A stretch of 59,572 bases of DNA from Thiogranum sp. Its GTDB lineage: Bacteria > Pseudomonadota > Gammaproteobacteria > DSM-19610. Below, piece by piece: positions 8,346 to 19,876 of this stretch. The position numbers and the translations under genes were made by a program. The stretch is taken from positions 1 to 59,572 of the forward strand of contig JAGFJP010000082.1 of assembly GCA_024102665.1 (NCBI GenBank), written 5' to 3'. The first letter of the stretch is position 1; each line of letters starts with the position of its first letter. The notes under the pieces are model-generated. The model had not been told where the DNA came from and searched no databases. It saw only the letters and a list, made by a program, of their open reading frames with translations.

Positions 8346-8506
8346 CCAACACTCCTTCCCGTTCTGCTCGCGCTCACGTCGCCGCCGCGACGTTCGCATT
8401 TCTTGTATTGTTCCTGTTTCATAGCACAGGAAGGGCGGCTTGTCACCGTTGCGCTGCGAACACTCATGTGCGTACATTAACCGGGCAAACCCAGCGCACT
8501 GCAACT

Positions 8507-8953
8507 ATGCCGGCATCCGAAACTCCACCCAGACCCGCGGGCCTTTTGCGGCGGCTTGCCGCCCTGTTCTACGATTCGCTGTTGCTGCTGGCGCTGTGGT
8601 TCATTGCCACGGCACTGCTGCTGCCGCTTACCGGTGGCGAAGCTGTTCATTCCGGCAATCCGCTGCTGACCACGTACCTGCTGTTTGTCAGTTTCTTCTT
8701 TTACGGCTGGTTCTGGATGCACGGCGGACAAACGCTGGGCATGCGCAGCTGGCGGCTGCAACTGCGCAATCTGCGCGACGGTCCCGTCACCTGGTGGCAG
8801 GTGCTGCTGCGTTTCCTGGTCGCGATCCCTGCCGGCGGCCTGCTCGGGCTGGGTTATCTCTGGATGCTGGCCGACCGTAAAAAGCTCACCTGGCACGACC
8901 GCTATTCTGAAACCACCATCGTGCAGCTCGACGAAAACCCTGACAAGCGCTAG
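8507..8953 (+). CDS. RDD family membrane protein
   Basis: A 148-residue inner-membrane protein with three predicted helices (LFYDSLLLLALWFIATALLL, TTYLLFVSFFFYGWFWMHGG, LRFLVAIPAGGLLGLGYLW). The N-terminal AGLLRRLAALFYDSLLL matches the RDD signature, although the usual RxxDxxxD pattern is reduced. GQTLGMRSWRLQL and DRKKLTWHDRYS are typical RDD C-terminal motifs. Family members are often uncharacterised or linked to ion transport. The start at MPASET was chosen because upstream codons lie within the promoter region. Confidence 0.8.
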   Translation: MPASETPPRPAGLLRRLAALFYDSLLLLALWFIATALLLPLTGGEAVHSGNPLLTTYLLFVSFFFYGWFWMHGGQTLGMRSWRLQLRNLRDGPVTWWQVLLRFLVAIPAGGLLGLGYLWMLADRKKLTWHDRYSETTIVQLDENPDKR

Positions 8954-8985
8954 CACGCATTTCCCGCCCCGCGGGTTGCCGAATG

Positions 8986-10050
8986 TCAGGCATAACGTTT
9001 CAATAACAGCAGGCCTGCCGCCAGCACGGCAACCGGCGGCAGCAAGGCGCTGGCCCAGGGCGCGAAACCATACACCAGACCTGCATGCGCCGTAATGTCG
9101 CCGAACAGCTTGAATGCCAGCCCGGCCGCGACGCCCGCGAGCAGCCGCTGCGGCAGACTTTTTTGTCCAAGCGGCCCCAGCACCAGGCCTGCCGCCAGCA
9201 GCAACATGGCCAGCACCGAAAGCGGCGCCGTCAAACGCTGCCAGTAAGCCAGGCGGTAAAAAGCCGCATCGCTGGCGTTGCGTTGCAGGTAAGCGATATA
9301 ACGTCCCAGCTCCGGCAGCGACAGCGTGCCGGCATCGCGCGTCAGAAGCGTCGCCAGGCGCGGATCGATCAAGGTCGCCCAGCGACTGTTATCCTGCCGG
9401 TCAACCTCGATCCCCTGATCGCTGAAATCGCTGCGGCGCAGATCTTCCAGCAGCCAGGCATCGTTATCCTTGCGCGCGCGCGATATCGCGATCGCCGAGC
9501 GCAAACGCGGCGTGCTGTCGAGCTCGTAAACCCTGATGTCCAGCAGCGCGCCATCCTGCGCGCTTTGCCCGACCTGGATCACGCGTTGCCCGTCGCGCAC
9601 CCAGAACCCGGCGTCGCGCTGCACGCCGACATCGTCGAACAGCGCCGCGGCCCGCCATTGCCTGGCGAGCTGTTCGCCGGCAGGCGCCGCGCCTTCGCCG
9701 ACGGCCAGCACAAACACCAGCATCAACGCGCCTGTCTGCAGCACAGCGCGCACCAGGCGGGCCGGCGAGCATCCGGCGAGACCGAACGCCGTCAGTTCCG
9801 CGCGCGCCGCCAGGCCGCCCAGTCCGAGCAAGGCGCCCAGCAGGGCCGCCAGCGGAAACGACTGGTACGCGCGTCCCGGCAAGGTCAGCAACGCAAAGCT
9901 CAGCGCATCGCTCAATCCATAGTCGCCGCGCCCGATATCGCCGAGTTCTCCAAGCAGGGCGAACAAGGACTCGAGCGCGATAACGGCGAGCCACGCCAGC
10001 AGCGTGCCGCCCAGCACGGCCTTGCCGATATAGCTGTCCAGCCGCTTCAT
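8986..10050 (-). CDS. lptG: LPS export permease LptG
   Basis: Inner-membrane permease that with LptF and the LptB ATPase extracts lipopolysaccharide and sends it across the periplasm. The 354-residue protein starts MKRLDSYIGKAVLGG, has helices at each end (three visible N-terminal, three C-terminal) and a central periplasmic beta-rich domain. The AFGLAGCSPARLV cytosolic coupling segment and the final LGPLGQKSLPQRL stretch fit the family. Its ATG overlaps the lptF stop as ATGA. Confidence 0.93.
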   Translation of the reverse strand: MKRLDSYIGKAVLGGTLLAWLAVIALESLFALLGELGDIGRGDYGLSDALSFALLTLPGRAYQSFPLAALLGALLGLGGLAARAELTAFGLAGCSPARLVRAVLQTGALMLVFVLAVGEGAAPAGEQLARQWRAAALFDDVGVQRDAGFWVRDGQRVIQVGQSAQDGALLDIRVYELDSTPRLRSAIAISRARKDNDAWLLEDLRRSDFSDQGIEVDRQDNSRWATLIDPRLATLLTRDAGTLSLPELGRYIAYLQRNASDAAFYRLAYWQRLTAPLSVLAMLLLAAGLVLGPLGQKSLPQRLLAGVAAGLAFKLFGDITAHAGLVYGFAPWASALLPPVAVLAAGLLLLKRYA

Positions 10051-11132
10051 GCTGTCACCCGGCGCCGCCCGCGCCGGCTCGCCAGCCGCATACCTGCCAG
10101 CAGCATGGCCAGCATCAGCCCGTGCGCCCACCACAGGCCGGTCCACAAGGGGATGCGCCCCTGCTCCAGCCACAGCTGCCCGAGCCCAAGCAGGTTGAAG
10201 TAGAGCGTGAACACCAGAACGCCAAGCCACAGCGGCCGGTAACGGCTGGAACCGGGACGCGTACGCGCCAGCGGCACAGCGATCAGCGCCAGCACCGGCA
10301 CGCTCAGCGGCCGCGCCATCCGCATGTGCCACTCCGCCTGCGCGGCCGGCCGCGCGTCGCGCCGCAATGCGCTGGTCGGCCGCGCGTCCAGGGGGTGGTC
10401 GCCAGCGCTCTGGCTCGTCGCCTGCAGGCGCACCGCGTATTCCCGGTACCGCAGCATCCGGTAGTCGGCGCGCCCGGGCGTGCCCTGGTACTGGTAGCCG
10501 TCTTTCAGCACCAGGTAGCGACCACCGCGCGCCTCGTCGTCGGCGATGACGGCCTGCTGCGCCACCAGTATGCGCGGATGTTGCGCATGGCTGGCATAGA
10601 CAAAAACATTCTCCAGCGTGCGCGGTTGCGGCCCGGCATTCTGCGCATACACCAGCCAGCGCCCGTCGCGCAGGGCATGAAAACGGCCAGGCACCAGCGC
10701 AGCGGCGTCGACGGCACGTTGCGCCGCGGCGCGCAGCTGATAACCCTGCTGCGCGGTGTGCGGCACCAGGTACGCGCTCAACAGCGCCACCAGGAGGGTC
10801 ACCGCCAGCACCGGCAGCGCAATCGCCCGGTACCACTGCCACGGACCCATGCCGCTTGCGCCCAGCACCAGCGTTTCGTAATCGCGGTTCAGGCGGCCGA
10901 GCAACGCCAGCAGGCCGAGAAACAGACCGAGCGGCATCAGAAACACAAAGAACCCCACCGATTTCAGCGCCAGCAGCGACACGACCGCTTCCGCCGGCAA
11001 CTCCCCGGCCGCCGCCTGACCGAGATACAGCGAAAAGCGCGCCGCCACCAGCACCAGCCACAGCACCAGTGTGACAAGCAACCAGTACTGCAGCAGCTCG
11101 CGAGCCAGATAGCGGTGTAATACCCGAGACAT
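10047..11132 (-). CDS. lptF: LPS export permease LptF
   Basis: Partner permease of LptG, 361 residues, starting MSRVLHRYLARELLQYW. It has six predicted helices around a central periplasmic domain, with the coupling segment RDYETLVLGASGMG typical of LptF. The C-terminus ends in an arginine-rich tail. It is first in the lptF-lptG pair and divergent from pepA, an arrangement kept in most Gammaproteobacteria. Confidence 0.93.
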   Translation of the reverse strand: MSRVLHRYLARELLQYWLLVTLVLWLVLVAARFSLYLGQAAAGELPAEAVVSLLALKSVGFFVFLMPLGLFLGLLALLGRLNRDYETLVLGASGMGPWQWYRAIALPVLAVTLLVALLSAYLVPHTAQQGYQLRAAAQRAVDAAALVPGRFHALRDGRWLVYAQNAGPQPRTLENVFVYASHAQHPRILVAQQAVIADDEARGGRYLVLKDGYQYQGTPGRADYRMLRYREYAVRLQATSQSAGDHPLDARPTSALRRDARPAAQAEWHMRMARPLSVPVLALIAVPLARTRPGSSRYRPLWLGVLVFTLYFNLLGLGQLWLEQGRIPLWTGLWWAHGLMLAMLLAGMRLASRRGRRRVTA

Positions 11133-11250
11133 TCTGTTATTCGAATTCCGGAAATCCAGCCGCGCCGGATTTCAAATCCGTCGCCGGCCTGTTAAATTGG
11201 CGCGATCATAATCACGCATACCGGCAATTAATGCCAATCAAGGAGCATGC

Positions 11251-12774
11251 ATGGATTTCAATGCCAGAACCGGCGACGCGGACAAGCTGCGCGGCGCCTG
11301 CGTGGTGGTCGGCGTTTCCGCCCCGCGCCACCTGTCGCCGGCCGCGGAGCGCCTCGACAAGGCCAGCCGCGGACAGTTGCGCGATCTGCTGAAAAGCGGC
11401 GACATCGATACCGAGTGCGGCAAGACCACGCTGATACACCATCCCAAAGGCCGCATACAGGCTGAACGCATCCTGGTGGTCGGTTGCGGCAAGGACAAGC
11501 CGCTTTCCGCCAAATCGTTCAGCCAGATCGCATCCGCGGCCGCCAAAGCGCTGCAGGGCAGCGGCGCCACCGACGCCGTGTCATTCCTCTGCGAACTCGA
11601 TGTGCAGGATCGCGACCTGACCTGGAAGGCCAGCCAGGCGGTACAGGCCAGCCGCGACGCCGTATATCGCTTCGATGATCTCAAAAGCGATGCCAAAGCG
11701 CCGAAGCGCCCGTTGCGCAGGATGACGCTGGCGGCAAGCGACGCCGACGATCTGCCTGCGCTGCGCGACGGCATCGCCAGCGGTGTGGCCATCGCCAACG
11801 GTATGGACCTGGCGCGAGGGCTGGGCAACCGTCCCGGCAACCTGTGCACCCCCAGCGATCTGGCGGAGCAGGCCAGGGCGCTGCAGCAGAAGCACGCATC
11901 CGTCAAGGTCAGGGTGCTGGAGCGGAAAGACATGGAAAAACTCGGCATGGGCGCGCTGCTGGCGGTGGCGCGCGGCAGCCGCCAGCCACCCAAACTCATC
12001 ACCATGGAGTACAGCGGTGGCGGCAAGCACGACAAGCCGGTGGTACTGATCGGCAAGGGCGTCACGTTTGATTCCGGCGGCATTTCCATCAAGCCCGGCG
12101 CGGCGATGGATGAAATGAAATTCGATATGTGCGGTGCCGCCAGCGTGCTCGGCACCGTCTCGGCGGTGGCCGAACTGGGATTGCCGATCAACCTGGTCGG
12201 CATTGTGCCGGCGACCGAGAATCTGCCCGACGGCGACGCCTGCAAACCCGGCGACATCGTTACCAGCATGAGCGGAAAGACCATCGAAATTCTCAACACC
12301 GATGCCGAAGGCCGCCTCATCCTGTGCGATGCCCTGACCTATGCAGAGCGCTTCAAGCCCGACGTGGTGATCGATATCGCCACCCTCACCGGCGCCTGCA
12401 TCGTTGCGCTGGGCAAAATCGCCAGCGGCCTGCTGAGCAACGACCAGGAACTCGCCGACGAACTGCTGGAGGCCGGCCAGATGTCGTGGGACCGCGCCTG
12501 GCAGTTGCCGCTGTGGGACGACTACGACGAACAGCTGAAGAGCAACTTCGCCGACATGGCCAACATCGGCAGCAACGGCGCCGGCACCATCACCGCCGCC
12601 AGCTTCCTCGCCCGCTTTGCCAAAGACTATCGCTGGGCGCACCTGGACATCGCCGGGGTGGCCTGGAAATCCGGTGACGCGAAAGGCTCGACCGGCCGCC
12701 CGGTCCCGCTGCTGATGCAGTTCCTGCTCAAGCGCTGCGGCGGGCATGCCGCGAACGACGCGCAAGCACAATGA
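11251..12774 (+). CDS. pepA: Leucyl aminopeptidase
   Basis: An M17 di-metal aminopeptidase of 507 residues that releases N-terminal amino acids and in E. coli also binds DNA. Metal and catalytic residues are visible in GKGVTFDSGGISIKPG (lysine and aspartate), KFDMCGAASVLG, and the signature NTDAEGRLIL near residue 350. The N-terminal domain is the less conserved macro-like domain. It is divergent from lptF and overlaps holC by 4 bp. Confidence 0.96.
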   Translation: MDFNARTGDADKLRGACVVVGVSAPRHLSPAAERLDKASRGQLRDLLKSGDIDTECGKTTLIHHPKGRIQAERILVVGCGKDKPLSAKSFSQIASAAAKALQGSGATDAVSFLCELDVQDRDLTWKASQAVQASRDAVYRFDDLKSDAKAPKRPLRRMTLAASDADDLPALRDGIASGVAIANGMDLARGLGNRPGNLCTPSDLAEQARALQQKHASVKVRVLERKDMEKLGMGALLAVARGSRQPPKLITMEYSGGGKHDKPVVLIGKGVTFDSGGISIKPGAAMDEMKFDMCGAASVLGTVSAVAELGLPINLVGIVPATENLPDGDACKPGDIVTSMSGKTIEILNTDAEGRLILCDALTYAERFKPDVVIDIATLTGACIVALGKIASGLLSNDQELADELLEAGQMSWDRAWQLPLWDDYDEQLKSNFADMANIGSNGAGTITAASFLARFAKDYRWAHLDIAGVAWKSGDAKGSTGRPVPLLMQFLLKRCGGHAANDAQAQ

Positions 12775-13202
12775 CGCGGATCGATTTCTACGTGCTGGCG
12801 GACGACTCGGCGCAGGCGCGCGAGCAGTTCGCCTGCCGCCTCGCCGAGAAGGCCTGGCGCCTCGGCCACCGCGTCTACATTCATACTGCCTCCGAGGAGC
12901 AGACCCGCCAGCTCGATGACCTGCTGTGGACCTTTCAGCAGAACAGCTTCCTGCCCCACAGCCTGTACCGGGAAGCCGGCGACACGCCGCCGCCAGTATT
13001 GCTGGCGCACGACGCGGAGCCCGACGCCAGCAGCCAGGTGCTGATCAACCTGGCGCCGGAGGTACCGCTGTTTTTCAGCCGCTTCGAGCGTGTCGCGGAA
13101 CTGGTCAACCCGCAGGCCGAAATACGCCAGGAAGGGCGCAACCGTTACAGCTTCTACAAGGAACGCGGCTATCCGCTGCACACTCACGAGATAAAAAGCT
13201 GA
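12771..13202 (+). CDS. holC: DNA polymerase III chi subunit
   Basis: A 143-residue clamp-loader accessory protein that links the polymerase III holoenzyme to SSB. The start MTRIDFYVL, the basic helix AEKAWRLGHRVYIHT, LLWTFQQNSFLPH and the RFERVAELVNP segment fit HolC. The ATGA overlap with pepA and the usual pepA-holC-valS order support the call. Confidence 0.92.
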   Translation: MTRIDFYVLADDSAQAREQFACRLAEKAWRLGHRVYIHTASEEQTRQLDDLLWTFQQNSFLPHSLYREAGDTPPPVLLAHDAEPDASSQVLINLAPEVPLFFSRFERVAELVNPQAEIRQEGRNRYSFYKERGYPLHTHEIKS

Positions 13203-13570
13203 TGGACGAGGAACAGATTCGTCGCGACGAACAGGGCATTCCGGTTCTCGAAGACGTTGTCGATCCCGATTCGCTGCCCGCGGCAACGGCTTCACCGGAG
13301 GCCGTCGACCTGGACGATCACGAACAGGTCGCGCAGCTGCTGCAGCAGCCGGCTGTCCAGCAACTGGTCGACGATCTCGCCGAAGACCTGCAGAAACTGA
13401 TCACCTGGAAACTGGAATCCTTCCTCAAGGAGGAAATCAGCCGCCTGGTGCACAGCGCCGCCGAACAGAGCGCGCCGAAGCTCGCCGAAGACATTCACAC
13501 CCAGCTGCAACTGGCATTGCCCGATCTGCTTGCGAAGATCACCGAACAGGCCAGGACGCAAGAGCCTTGA
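13202..13570 (+). CDS. Acidic hypothetical protein between holC and valS
   Basis: A 122-residue acidic protein starting MDEEQIRRDEQGIPVLEDVV. The first 40 residues are disordered and acidic. The rest is predicted helical and repeats the pattern of hydrophobic and charged residues (VDDLAEDLQKLITWKLESFLKEEI). Its ATG overlaps the holC stop (TGATG), so translation is coupled. Similar small proteins occur at this spot in related genomes, but no function is known to me. Confidence 0.8.
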   Translation: MDEEQIRRDEQGIPVLEDVVDPDSLPAATASPEAVDLDDHEQVAQLLQQPAVQQLVDDLAEDLQKLITWKLESFLKEEISRLVHSAAEQSAPKLAEDIHTQLQLALPDLLAKITEQARTQEP

Positions 13571-13664
13571 ACCGCGCATACGCAGCCTTCGCCCCCGGCC
13601 CGGCAACGCTCGCGCGCTGACCGCCGTGTCCCGCAATCACCCCGAATCCACCGCGCAGCTGCGG

Positions 13665-13670
13665 TATAAT
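13665..13670 (+). promoter_or_regulatory. Likely valS -10 element
   Basis: A perfect TATAAT lies 45 bases upstream of the valS ATG. The -35 region is weak (CCGAAT at 17 bp). It gives valS a start independent of the holC transcript. Confidence 0.5.
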
Positions 13671-13714
13671 CGCCCCTCGATTTCATCGGATTCCTGGCAA
13701 GGCCACTGATTTTC

Positions 13715-16528
13715 ATGGAAAAAACCTACGACCCCCACAAGATCGAACAACACTGGTACGAGACCTGGGAAAACAACGGCTACTTCGCCCCGTCCGGCAG
13801 CGGCGAACCCTACTGCATCATGATTCCGCCGCCCAACGTGACCGGCAGTCTGCACATGGGCCACGCCTTCCAGGATACCCTGATGGATGCCCTCATCCGT
13901 TTCCATCGCATGCGCGGTTGCAACACGCTCTGGCAGGCGGGCTCCGACCACGCCGGCATCGCCACGCAAATGGTAGTGGAACGCCAGCTGGAATCGGAGA
14001 ACAAGACCCGCCACGACCTCGGGCGCGACGCCTTCATCGAGCGGGTGTGGCGCTGGAAAAACACCTCAGGCGGCACCATCACCCGCCAGTTGCGGCGCAT
14101 GGGCGCATCGCTCGACTGGGAACACGAACGTTTCACCATGGACCAGGGGCTTTCCGATGCCGTGAAGGAAGTCTTCGTGCGCCTGCACGAGGAAGGCCTG
14201 ATCTATCGCGGCAAGCGCCTGGTGAACTGGGACCCGGTGCTGCACACTGCCATCTCCGACCTGGAAGTGCTGTCCGGGGAAGAGAACGGCCACCTGTGGC
14301 ACATGCGTTACCCGTTGACCAACGGCACCGGAGCGCTGGTGGTCGCGACCACGCGTCCGGAAACCATGCTCGGCGACTGCGCGGTGGCGGTCCATCCCGG
14401 CGACGAACGCTACAAGCACCTGCTCGGCGAATTCGTGGAACTGCCGCTCACCGGGCGCAGGATTCCGATCATCGCCGACGACTATGTGGATCCGGAATTC
14501 GGCACCGGTTGCGTGAAAATCACGCCCGCGCACGACTTCAACGATTACCAGGTGTGGCTGCGTCACCGCGACGAGAAGGCGATCGCCGATCAGCCGCACG
14601 GCGGCCTGATCAATGTTTTCACCGCCGATGCCGCGATTCGCGCCGATGCAGACAATGAAGACGCGCTGATTCCCGCTGCATACTGCGGCATGGATCGCTT
14701 CGACGCGCGCAAGCAGATCGTCGAGGACCTGCAGTCTCAGGGCCTGCTGGAAAAAATCGAGGACCACAAGCTGATGGTGCCGCGCGGCGACCGTTCCGGC
14801 TCGGTGGTGGAGCCGTTCCTTACCGACCAGTGGTACGTGAAGGTCGCGCCGCTGGCGGAACCGGCCATCAGGGCAGTGGAAAACGGCGACATCCGCTTCG
14901 TTCCCGATAACTGGAAGAACACCTATTACGAGTGGATGCGCAACATCCAGGACTGGTGCATTTCACGCCAGATCTGGTGGGGGCACCGAATCCCGGCCTG
15001 GTACGACAGCCAGGACAATGTGTACGTCGGCCGCTCGGAACGCGAAGTGCGCGATCAGCACGGACTCGGCGACGACGTCGCGCTGCGCCGCGACGAAGAC
15101 GTGCTGGACACCTGGTTCAGTTCGGCGCTGTGGCCGTTCAGCACCCTGGGCTGGCCCGCGCAGACTGATCGCCTGCAGACTTTCTATCCCACCAGCGTGC
15201 TGGTCACCGGTTTCGACATCATATTTTTCTGGGTCGCGCGCATGATCATGATGGGCCTGAAATTCATGGACGATGTGCCGTTCCGTGAAGTCTATATTCA
15301 CGGCCTGGTGCGCGACGCGCACGGCAACAAGATGTCCAAATCCAAGGGCAACGTGCTGGACCCCATCGATCTCATCGACGGCATCGATCTGGACGCGCTG
15401 GTGGAAAAGCGCACCGGCAGCATGATGCAGCCGCATCTGGCGCAGCAGATCGCCAGACAGACGCGCAAGGATTTCCCCGACGGCATTCCGTCCTTTGGCA
15501 CCGACGCGCTGCGCTTCACTTTTGCGGCGATGGCCTCTACCGGACGCGATATCAACTTCGATCTCAATCGCACCGAAGGCTACCGCAACTTCTGCAACAA
15601 GCTGTGGAACGCGGCGCGTTATGTGCTGATGAACACCGAGGGCCAGGACTGCGGCCAGCGTGGCGGCGCTGTGGAACTGAGCAGCGCCGACAAGTGGATC
15701 CGCTCACTGCTGCAGCAAGCCACGCGACAGGTGATCGACAGCGTGCAGAGCTACCGTCTCGACCAGGCAGCGCAGGCGATTTACGCCTTTATCTGGGACG
15801 AGTACTGCGACTGGTATCTGGAGCTGTCGAAGTCCGTGCTCAACAACCCGGACGCCGGTGAAGCCGCCCTGCGCGGCACCCGCCAGACACTGGTGCAGGT
15901 GCTGGAAACAGTGCTGCGTCTGGCGCATCCCGTCATTCCCTTCATCACCGAAGAGATATGGCAACGCGTCGCGCCGCTGGCCGGTGCGCAAGGCCCGACC
16001 CTGATGCGTCAGGCTTACCCGCAGGCGGATGACGGCCTGATCGACGCCGATGCCGTCAGGGAAATGCAATGGGTGAAAGAGTTCGTGCTGGGCGTGCGCA
16101 AAATCCGCAGCGGCATGAATATCGATCCGCGCAGGCCGTTGCCGGTGCTGTTGCAGAACGGCGCTGAACAGGACCGTCGGCGTCTCGACGCCAACCGTCA
16201 CTACATCACCTCACTGGGTCGTGTCGAATCCATCGAATGGCTGGGCGACAGCGAAGGTCCCGAATCGGCGACCGCGCTGGTCGGCGAGATGAAGCTGTTG
16301 ATCCCCATGGCCGGCCTGATCGACAAGGACGCGGAACAGGCGCGCCTCGGCAAGGAGCTGGACAAAAAACGCGGCGATCTGCAGCGCATCAACAACAAGC
16401 TGAACAACGCCAGCTTTGTCGAAAAAGCGCCGGCAGATGTGGTCGACAAGGAAAGAGCCAAAGCCGGAGAACTGCAAGCCGCGATCGCCCAGCTCGAGGA
16501 ACAATTGCGGAAAATCGCGGCGCTCTAG
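13715..16528 (+). CDS. valS: Valine-tRNA ligase
   Basis: A 937-residue class I aminoacyl-tRNA synthetase. It has [15 protein letters not shown] with the HIGH-like HMGH at residues 47-50, the editing (CP1) domain with [10 protein letters not shown], and KMSKSKGNV near residue 539. The anticodon-binding domain follows, and the C-terminal 65 residues form the coiled-coil arm typical of ValRS ([20 protein letters not shown] region). It is complete and of typical length. Its stop codon shares CTAG with the convergent downstream gene. Confidence 0.98.
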   Translation: MEKTYDPHKIEQHWYETWENNGYFAPSGSGEPYCIMIPPPNVTGSLHMGHAFQDTLMDALIRFHRMRGCNTLWQAGSDHAGIATQMVVERQLESENKTRHDLGRDAFIERVWRWKNTSGGTITRQLRRMGASLDWEHERFTMDQGLSDAVKEVFVRLHEEGLIYRGKRLVNWDPVLHTAISDLEVLSGEENGHLWHMRYPLTNGTGALVVATTRPETMLGDCAVAVHPGDERYKHLLGEFVELPLTGRRIPIIADDYVDPEFGTGCVKITPAHDFNDYQVWLRHRDEKAIADQPHGGLINVFTADAAIRADADNEDALIPAAYCGMDRFDARKQIVEDLQSQGLLEKIEDHKLMVPRGDRSGSVVEPFLTDQWYVKVAPLAEPAIRAVENGDIRFVPDNWKNTYYEWMRNIQDWCISRQIWWGHRIPAWYDSQDNVYVGRSEREVRDQHGLGDDVALRRDEDVLDTWFSSALWPFSTLGWPAQTDRLQTFYPTSVLVTGFDIIFFWVARMIMMGLKFMDDVPFREVYIHGLVRDAHGNKMSKSKGNVLDPIDLIDGIDLDALVEKRTGSMMQPHLAQQIARQTRKDFPDGIPSFGTDALRFTFAAMASTGRDINFDLNRTEGYRNFCNKLWNAARYVLMNTEGQDCGQRGGAVELSSADKWIRSLLQQATRQVIDSVQSYRLDQAAQAIYAFIWDEYCDWYLELSKSVLNNPDAGEAALRGTRQTLVQVLETVLRLAHPVIPFITEEIWQRVAPLAGAQGPTLMRQAYPQADDGLIDADAVREMQWVKEFVLGVRKIRSGMNIDPRRPLPVLLQNGAEQDRRRLDANRHYITSLGRVESIEWLGDSEGPESATALVGEMKLLIPMAGLIDKDAEQARLGKELDKKRGDLQRINNKLNNASFVEKAPADVVDKERAKAGELQAAIAQLEEQLRKIAAL

Positions 16529-19500
16529 CCCGCCTCACCCAGGCGTTCGACGCCTTCGATGGTTGCAACCAGAGCGCGGAACTGTTCGGCCGGAACCGGC
16601 CGCCCGTAATAGTAACCCTGGGCCTGATCGCAACCCAGCGCCAGCAGCAGCTCGGCGTGCTGCAGGGTTTCGACGCCTTCCGCGACGACGGTGATATCCA
16701 GGCTGCGGCCCATGGCCACCACCGCGCGGGTGATCGCCGCATCGCTGGCATCGTAAAGAATATCCTTGACGAAGGATCTGTCCACCTTGAGCGTGGTGAT
16801 GGGATACCGCTTGAGGTTGCTCAACGAAGAGAATCCGGTTCCGAAATCATCCAGCGCGACGGAAACACCGAGTTCGCGCAGCGCGCCCAGAACTTCGAGC
16901 GCCTTTTCCGGCGAATCGAGCAACACGCTCTCGGTGATCTCCAGTTCGAGCATGCCGGGTTGCAGCCCGGTATGATCGAGAAGCTTGCGGATGTTGCTTA
17001 CCAGCGCACCGCGCTGAATCTGAACCGCGGAAATATTGATCGCGACATGATCCAGCGGATATCCCTCGTCGCGCCATTCCGCAAGCTGGCGCCCGGCCTC
17101 CGCAATGACCCATTCACCGACAGAAAGGATCAGACCGGTTTCTTCGGCGACCGGAATGAAGGCGTCTGGCGGCGTGATACTGCCGTCGGAACGATGCCAG
17201 CGGATCAGCGCTTCGGCGGCAACCACCCTGCCCGTGCGCAGATCGATCTTCGGCTGATAATTGAGATGGAATTCGCCCCGCTGCAGGGCGCCGCGCAATT
17301 GCGCTTCGATTTCCAGGCGCGCCTCGGCCTGCCGGGTAAGCTCGGCATGGTAAAAGCTGTAGTTGCTGCGGCCCGCTTCCTTGGCACGATATAACGCGCT
17401 GTCGGCATTACGGATCAGGGTCGACGCATCGCGGCCGTCCTCCGGAAACAGGCTGATACCGATGCTGACCCCGATGAACAGCTCCTTGTCGTTGACCGGA
17501 AAAACAGCGACCAGACTGTTTTGCAGCTTTTCGGCCAGTCGCTCGATTTCGCTCTGGTCCCTGTAGTCCTCGATGATCACCAGAAACTCATCACCACCGA
17601 GACGGCCGATGGTGTCACTGCTGCGCAGACACGACTGCAGGCGCGCGGCGACCTGTTGCAACAGTTCATCGCCGACGGCGTGGCCGAGAGTGTCGTTAAC
17701 GATCTTGAAGCGGTCAAGGTCGAGGAACAATACCGCGAGGCGTTTCCTGTCGCGTTGCATGCGCCTGATGGCGCTGTCGAGACGATCATTCAGCAGCAAG
17801 CGGTTGGCGAGGCCGGTGAGAGGGTCATGGTTGGCGAGGTGTTCCAGCTTTTCTTCCGACCGCTTGAGCGCACTGATGTCGGTGAATACACCGACGTAGT
17901 TGACCAGTTCGCCGTCATTCCGGTAAATGCTGCTGATACTCAGCCACTCCGGAGACAGTTCCCCGCTCCTGTTGCGATTCCAGATTTCACCGGACCAGGA
18001 GCCCCGTTCATTGATTGCGTCCCACATGCGCTGGTAAAACGCCTTGTCGTGACGGTCCGAGCGACGGAAGTTCGGTCGTTTGCCGATCGCCTCCTGCTTG
18101 CTGAAACCGGTGATCTCCTCGAACGCGCGATTGACATCGACAATGCGCTGGTCGGTGTCGGTAATTATCACGGCTTCGATCGTATTCTCGAAAATCGCCG
18201 CCCACTGATGCAGGCGCTGCTCGGCCAGCTTTCTCTCGGTAATGTCCTGTACAGTGCCGACTGAAACCAGCGGCTCGCCCAGCGCGTCGAAACTGGTGGT
18301 GCCGCGCTCCTGCACGTACTTGATCCTGCCGCCGGGCAACAACAGGCGGTGTTCCACCTCATAGCTGGTCCTGTCGCGCACGGAGTCTTCATACGCCCTG
18401 CTGACCAGCTCGCGGTCATCGGGATGGATGGCATCGAGAAACGCCTGGTAGGTTACTGCGAAGCCGGTTTTCTCTATTTCGAAAATGCGATAGATCTCGT
18501 CCGACCAGTACAGCTCACCGGTGTTCAGATTCAGACGCCAGCTTCCCAGCGCGGCTATACGTTGCGCTGTTTGCAGGCTTTCCTGCGTCTGTTCCAGCGC
18601 ATCCTTCTGAACCGTCAGCGCCTCTGCCACCTGCTGCAGCTGGCGCTTGCGGGCCGCCAGGAGCGCCACGGAAATGGTCAGCACCAGGAACAGCGCAAAC
18701 CCCAGCACCACGAGGCTTGCCAGCACCAGTTTGCGATTCGCCTCGTAGAAGCTCAATCGCGCGTTCAACAGGGTGGCTGAGCGGCGCACCTCCTCCGGCA
18801 GCCGGATGCGCGCCTTGATCAGCTCACGCTCATCGAAAATGTATTCATTCGGACTGTCGAGCAGCGGCGGCAGAGCGGCTACCGACGCTCCGGACAGCAC
18901 TGCGGCGGCCATGGCGGCGGCAGCCTTTCCCTGTCGTGTGCCGCTGGTGACGTAACCGCCCAGCACACCATCGAACAGGTAGCCATCCTCCATGCTGAAC
19001 AGGACATAATCGCCGGCCGCCGCTATCGCTGAGACAATCTCGCGCAGCGACAGACCCGCACCGGTCGCGTTTCGAAGACCGCCCACCGTGGTGAGAAATA
19101 CATATCTGCAACCACAGGATTGCAGGCTTTCAACAAGGCCTTCAATAGTCGGTGCGCTGAAAAAATGCGGTCGCAGCTCGGGGAACTCCGCCAGTTCGTC
19201 CTCTATTTCGCGCTTGATGGCCCGATAGGTGCCCGAATCGTCACCGACGAACGCGACGTCCCCGTTCGCCAGCCCGATGTTGCGCATAATGCGCATGTTA
19301 GGCGCGATTTCTTTCTTCTCGAAGACCCCGGTTACCAGGGTGGTATCCAGCGTATCGACAACCTGGTAGTCGTTCACGCCCGAGAAAATGACCGCAACGG
19401 AGGGAAATATCTGCGTCAGCCAGCGACGGGCGAACTGCAGGCCGTCATCGTCTGTGACATAGATAAGATCAGGGCGAACACCGGCATACTTGACACGCAG

Positions 19501-19767
19501 ATGTCGCGCCATTTCCGCGGCGTAGTCTTCGTCGAGCAGTCGCCGCTTGGTGTCCAGGTACTCGGTCATGAAGCGCACATCCTGTGCGTGACGATTCTGC
19601 AGTTCGGTGACAAAACCCGCGTGCTGGCGCCTGGTCCAGTCGTATTCCTGGCTGTAGGCGTGCAGGATAAATACCGACGTTGCATTGAGCGACGGCAACC
19701 ACAGCACCAGCAACAGGGTCAACCACGCGCGCGCGCGACGCGCTCCCGTTCCGGTCATCGACATCAT
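16525..19767 (-). CDS. Membrane sensor diguanylate cyclase/phosphodiesterase
   Basis: A 1080-residue signalling protein. After a signal segment ([17 protein letters not shown]), residues about 30-330 resemble the periplasmic ABC-transporter substrate-binding-like domain seen in some GGDEF proteins. A transmembrane helix follows near residue 350, then two PAS domains (first with a PAC-like [11 protein letters not shown], second with [19 protein letters not shown]). GGDEF is intact near residue 720 (RLGGDEF), and EAL is intact near 852 (AEALIRW), with [10 protein letters not shown] downstream. Both c-di-GMP synthesis and hydrolysis are possible. The ligand is unknown. Confidence 0.88.
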   Translation of the reverse strand: MMSMTGTGARRARAWLTLLLVLWLPSLNATSVFILHAYSQEYDWTRRQHAGFVTELQNRHAQDVRFMTEYLDTKRRLLDEDYAAEMARHLRVKYAGVRPDLIYVTDDDGLQFARRWLTQIFPSVAVIFSGVNDYQVVDTLDTTLVTGVFEKKEIAPNMRIMRNIGLANGDVAFVGDDSGTYRAIKREIEDELAEFPELRPHFFSAPTIEGLVESLQSCGCRYVFLTTVGGLRNATGAGLSLREIVSAIAAAGDYVLFSMEDGYLFDGVLGGYVTSGTRQGKAAAAMAAAVLSGASVAALPPLLDSPNEYIFDERELIKARIRLPEEVRRSATLLNARLSFYEANRKLVLASLVVLGFALFLVLTISVALLAARKRQLQQVAEALTVQKDALEQTQESLQTAQRIAALGSWRLNLNTGELYWSDEIYRIFEIEKTGFAVTYQAFLDAIHPDDRELVSRAYEDSVRDRTSYEVEHRLLLPGGRIKYVQERGTTSFDALGEPLVSVGTVQDITERKLAEQRLHQWAAIFENTIEAVIITDTDQRIVDVNRAFEEITGFSKQEAIGKRPNFRRSDRHDKAFYQRMWDAINERGSWSGEIWNRNRSGELSPEWLSISSIYRNDGELVNYVGVFTDISALKRSEEKLEHLANHDPLTGLANRLLLNDRLDSAIRRMQRDRKRLAVLFLDLDRFKIVNDTLGHAVGDELLQQVAARLQSCLRSSDTIGRLGGDEFLVIIEDYRDQSEIERLAEKLQNSLVAVFPVNDKELFIGVSIGISLFPEDGRDASTLIRNADSALYRAKEAGRSNYSFYHAELTRQAEARLEIEAQLRGALQRGEFHLNYQPKIDLRTGRVVAAEALIRWHRSDGSITPPDAFIPVAEETGLILSVGEWVIAEAGRQLAEWRDEGYPLDHVAINISAVQIQRGALVSNIRKLLDHTGLQPGMLELEITESVLLDSPEKALEVLGALRELGVSVALDDFGTGFSSLSNLKRYPITTLKVDRSFVKDILYDASDAAITRAVVAMGRSLDITVVAEGVETLQHAELLLALGCDQAQGYYYGRPVPAEQFRALVATIEGVERLGEAG

Positions 19768-19876
19768 ACAGAAAGCAAACCACCTCTTGACTGTCCGGCA
19801 CTGCACAGGCGCCCCGAACGTCTGAACGCAGGGACGCGTCGCATCATACAGAATACTCATCCAGCCGGAAAACAGT

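Noticed and set aside
10051-11061. Long in-frame extension upstream of lptG
   Set aside because: It runs through lptF in another frame; the lptG ATG in the ATGA overlap gives the conserved MKRLDSYIGK start.
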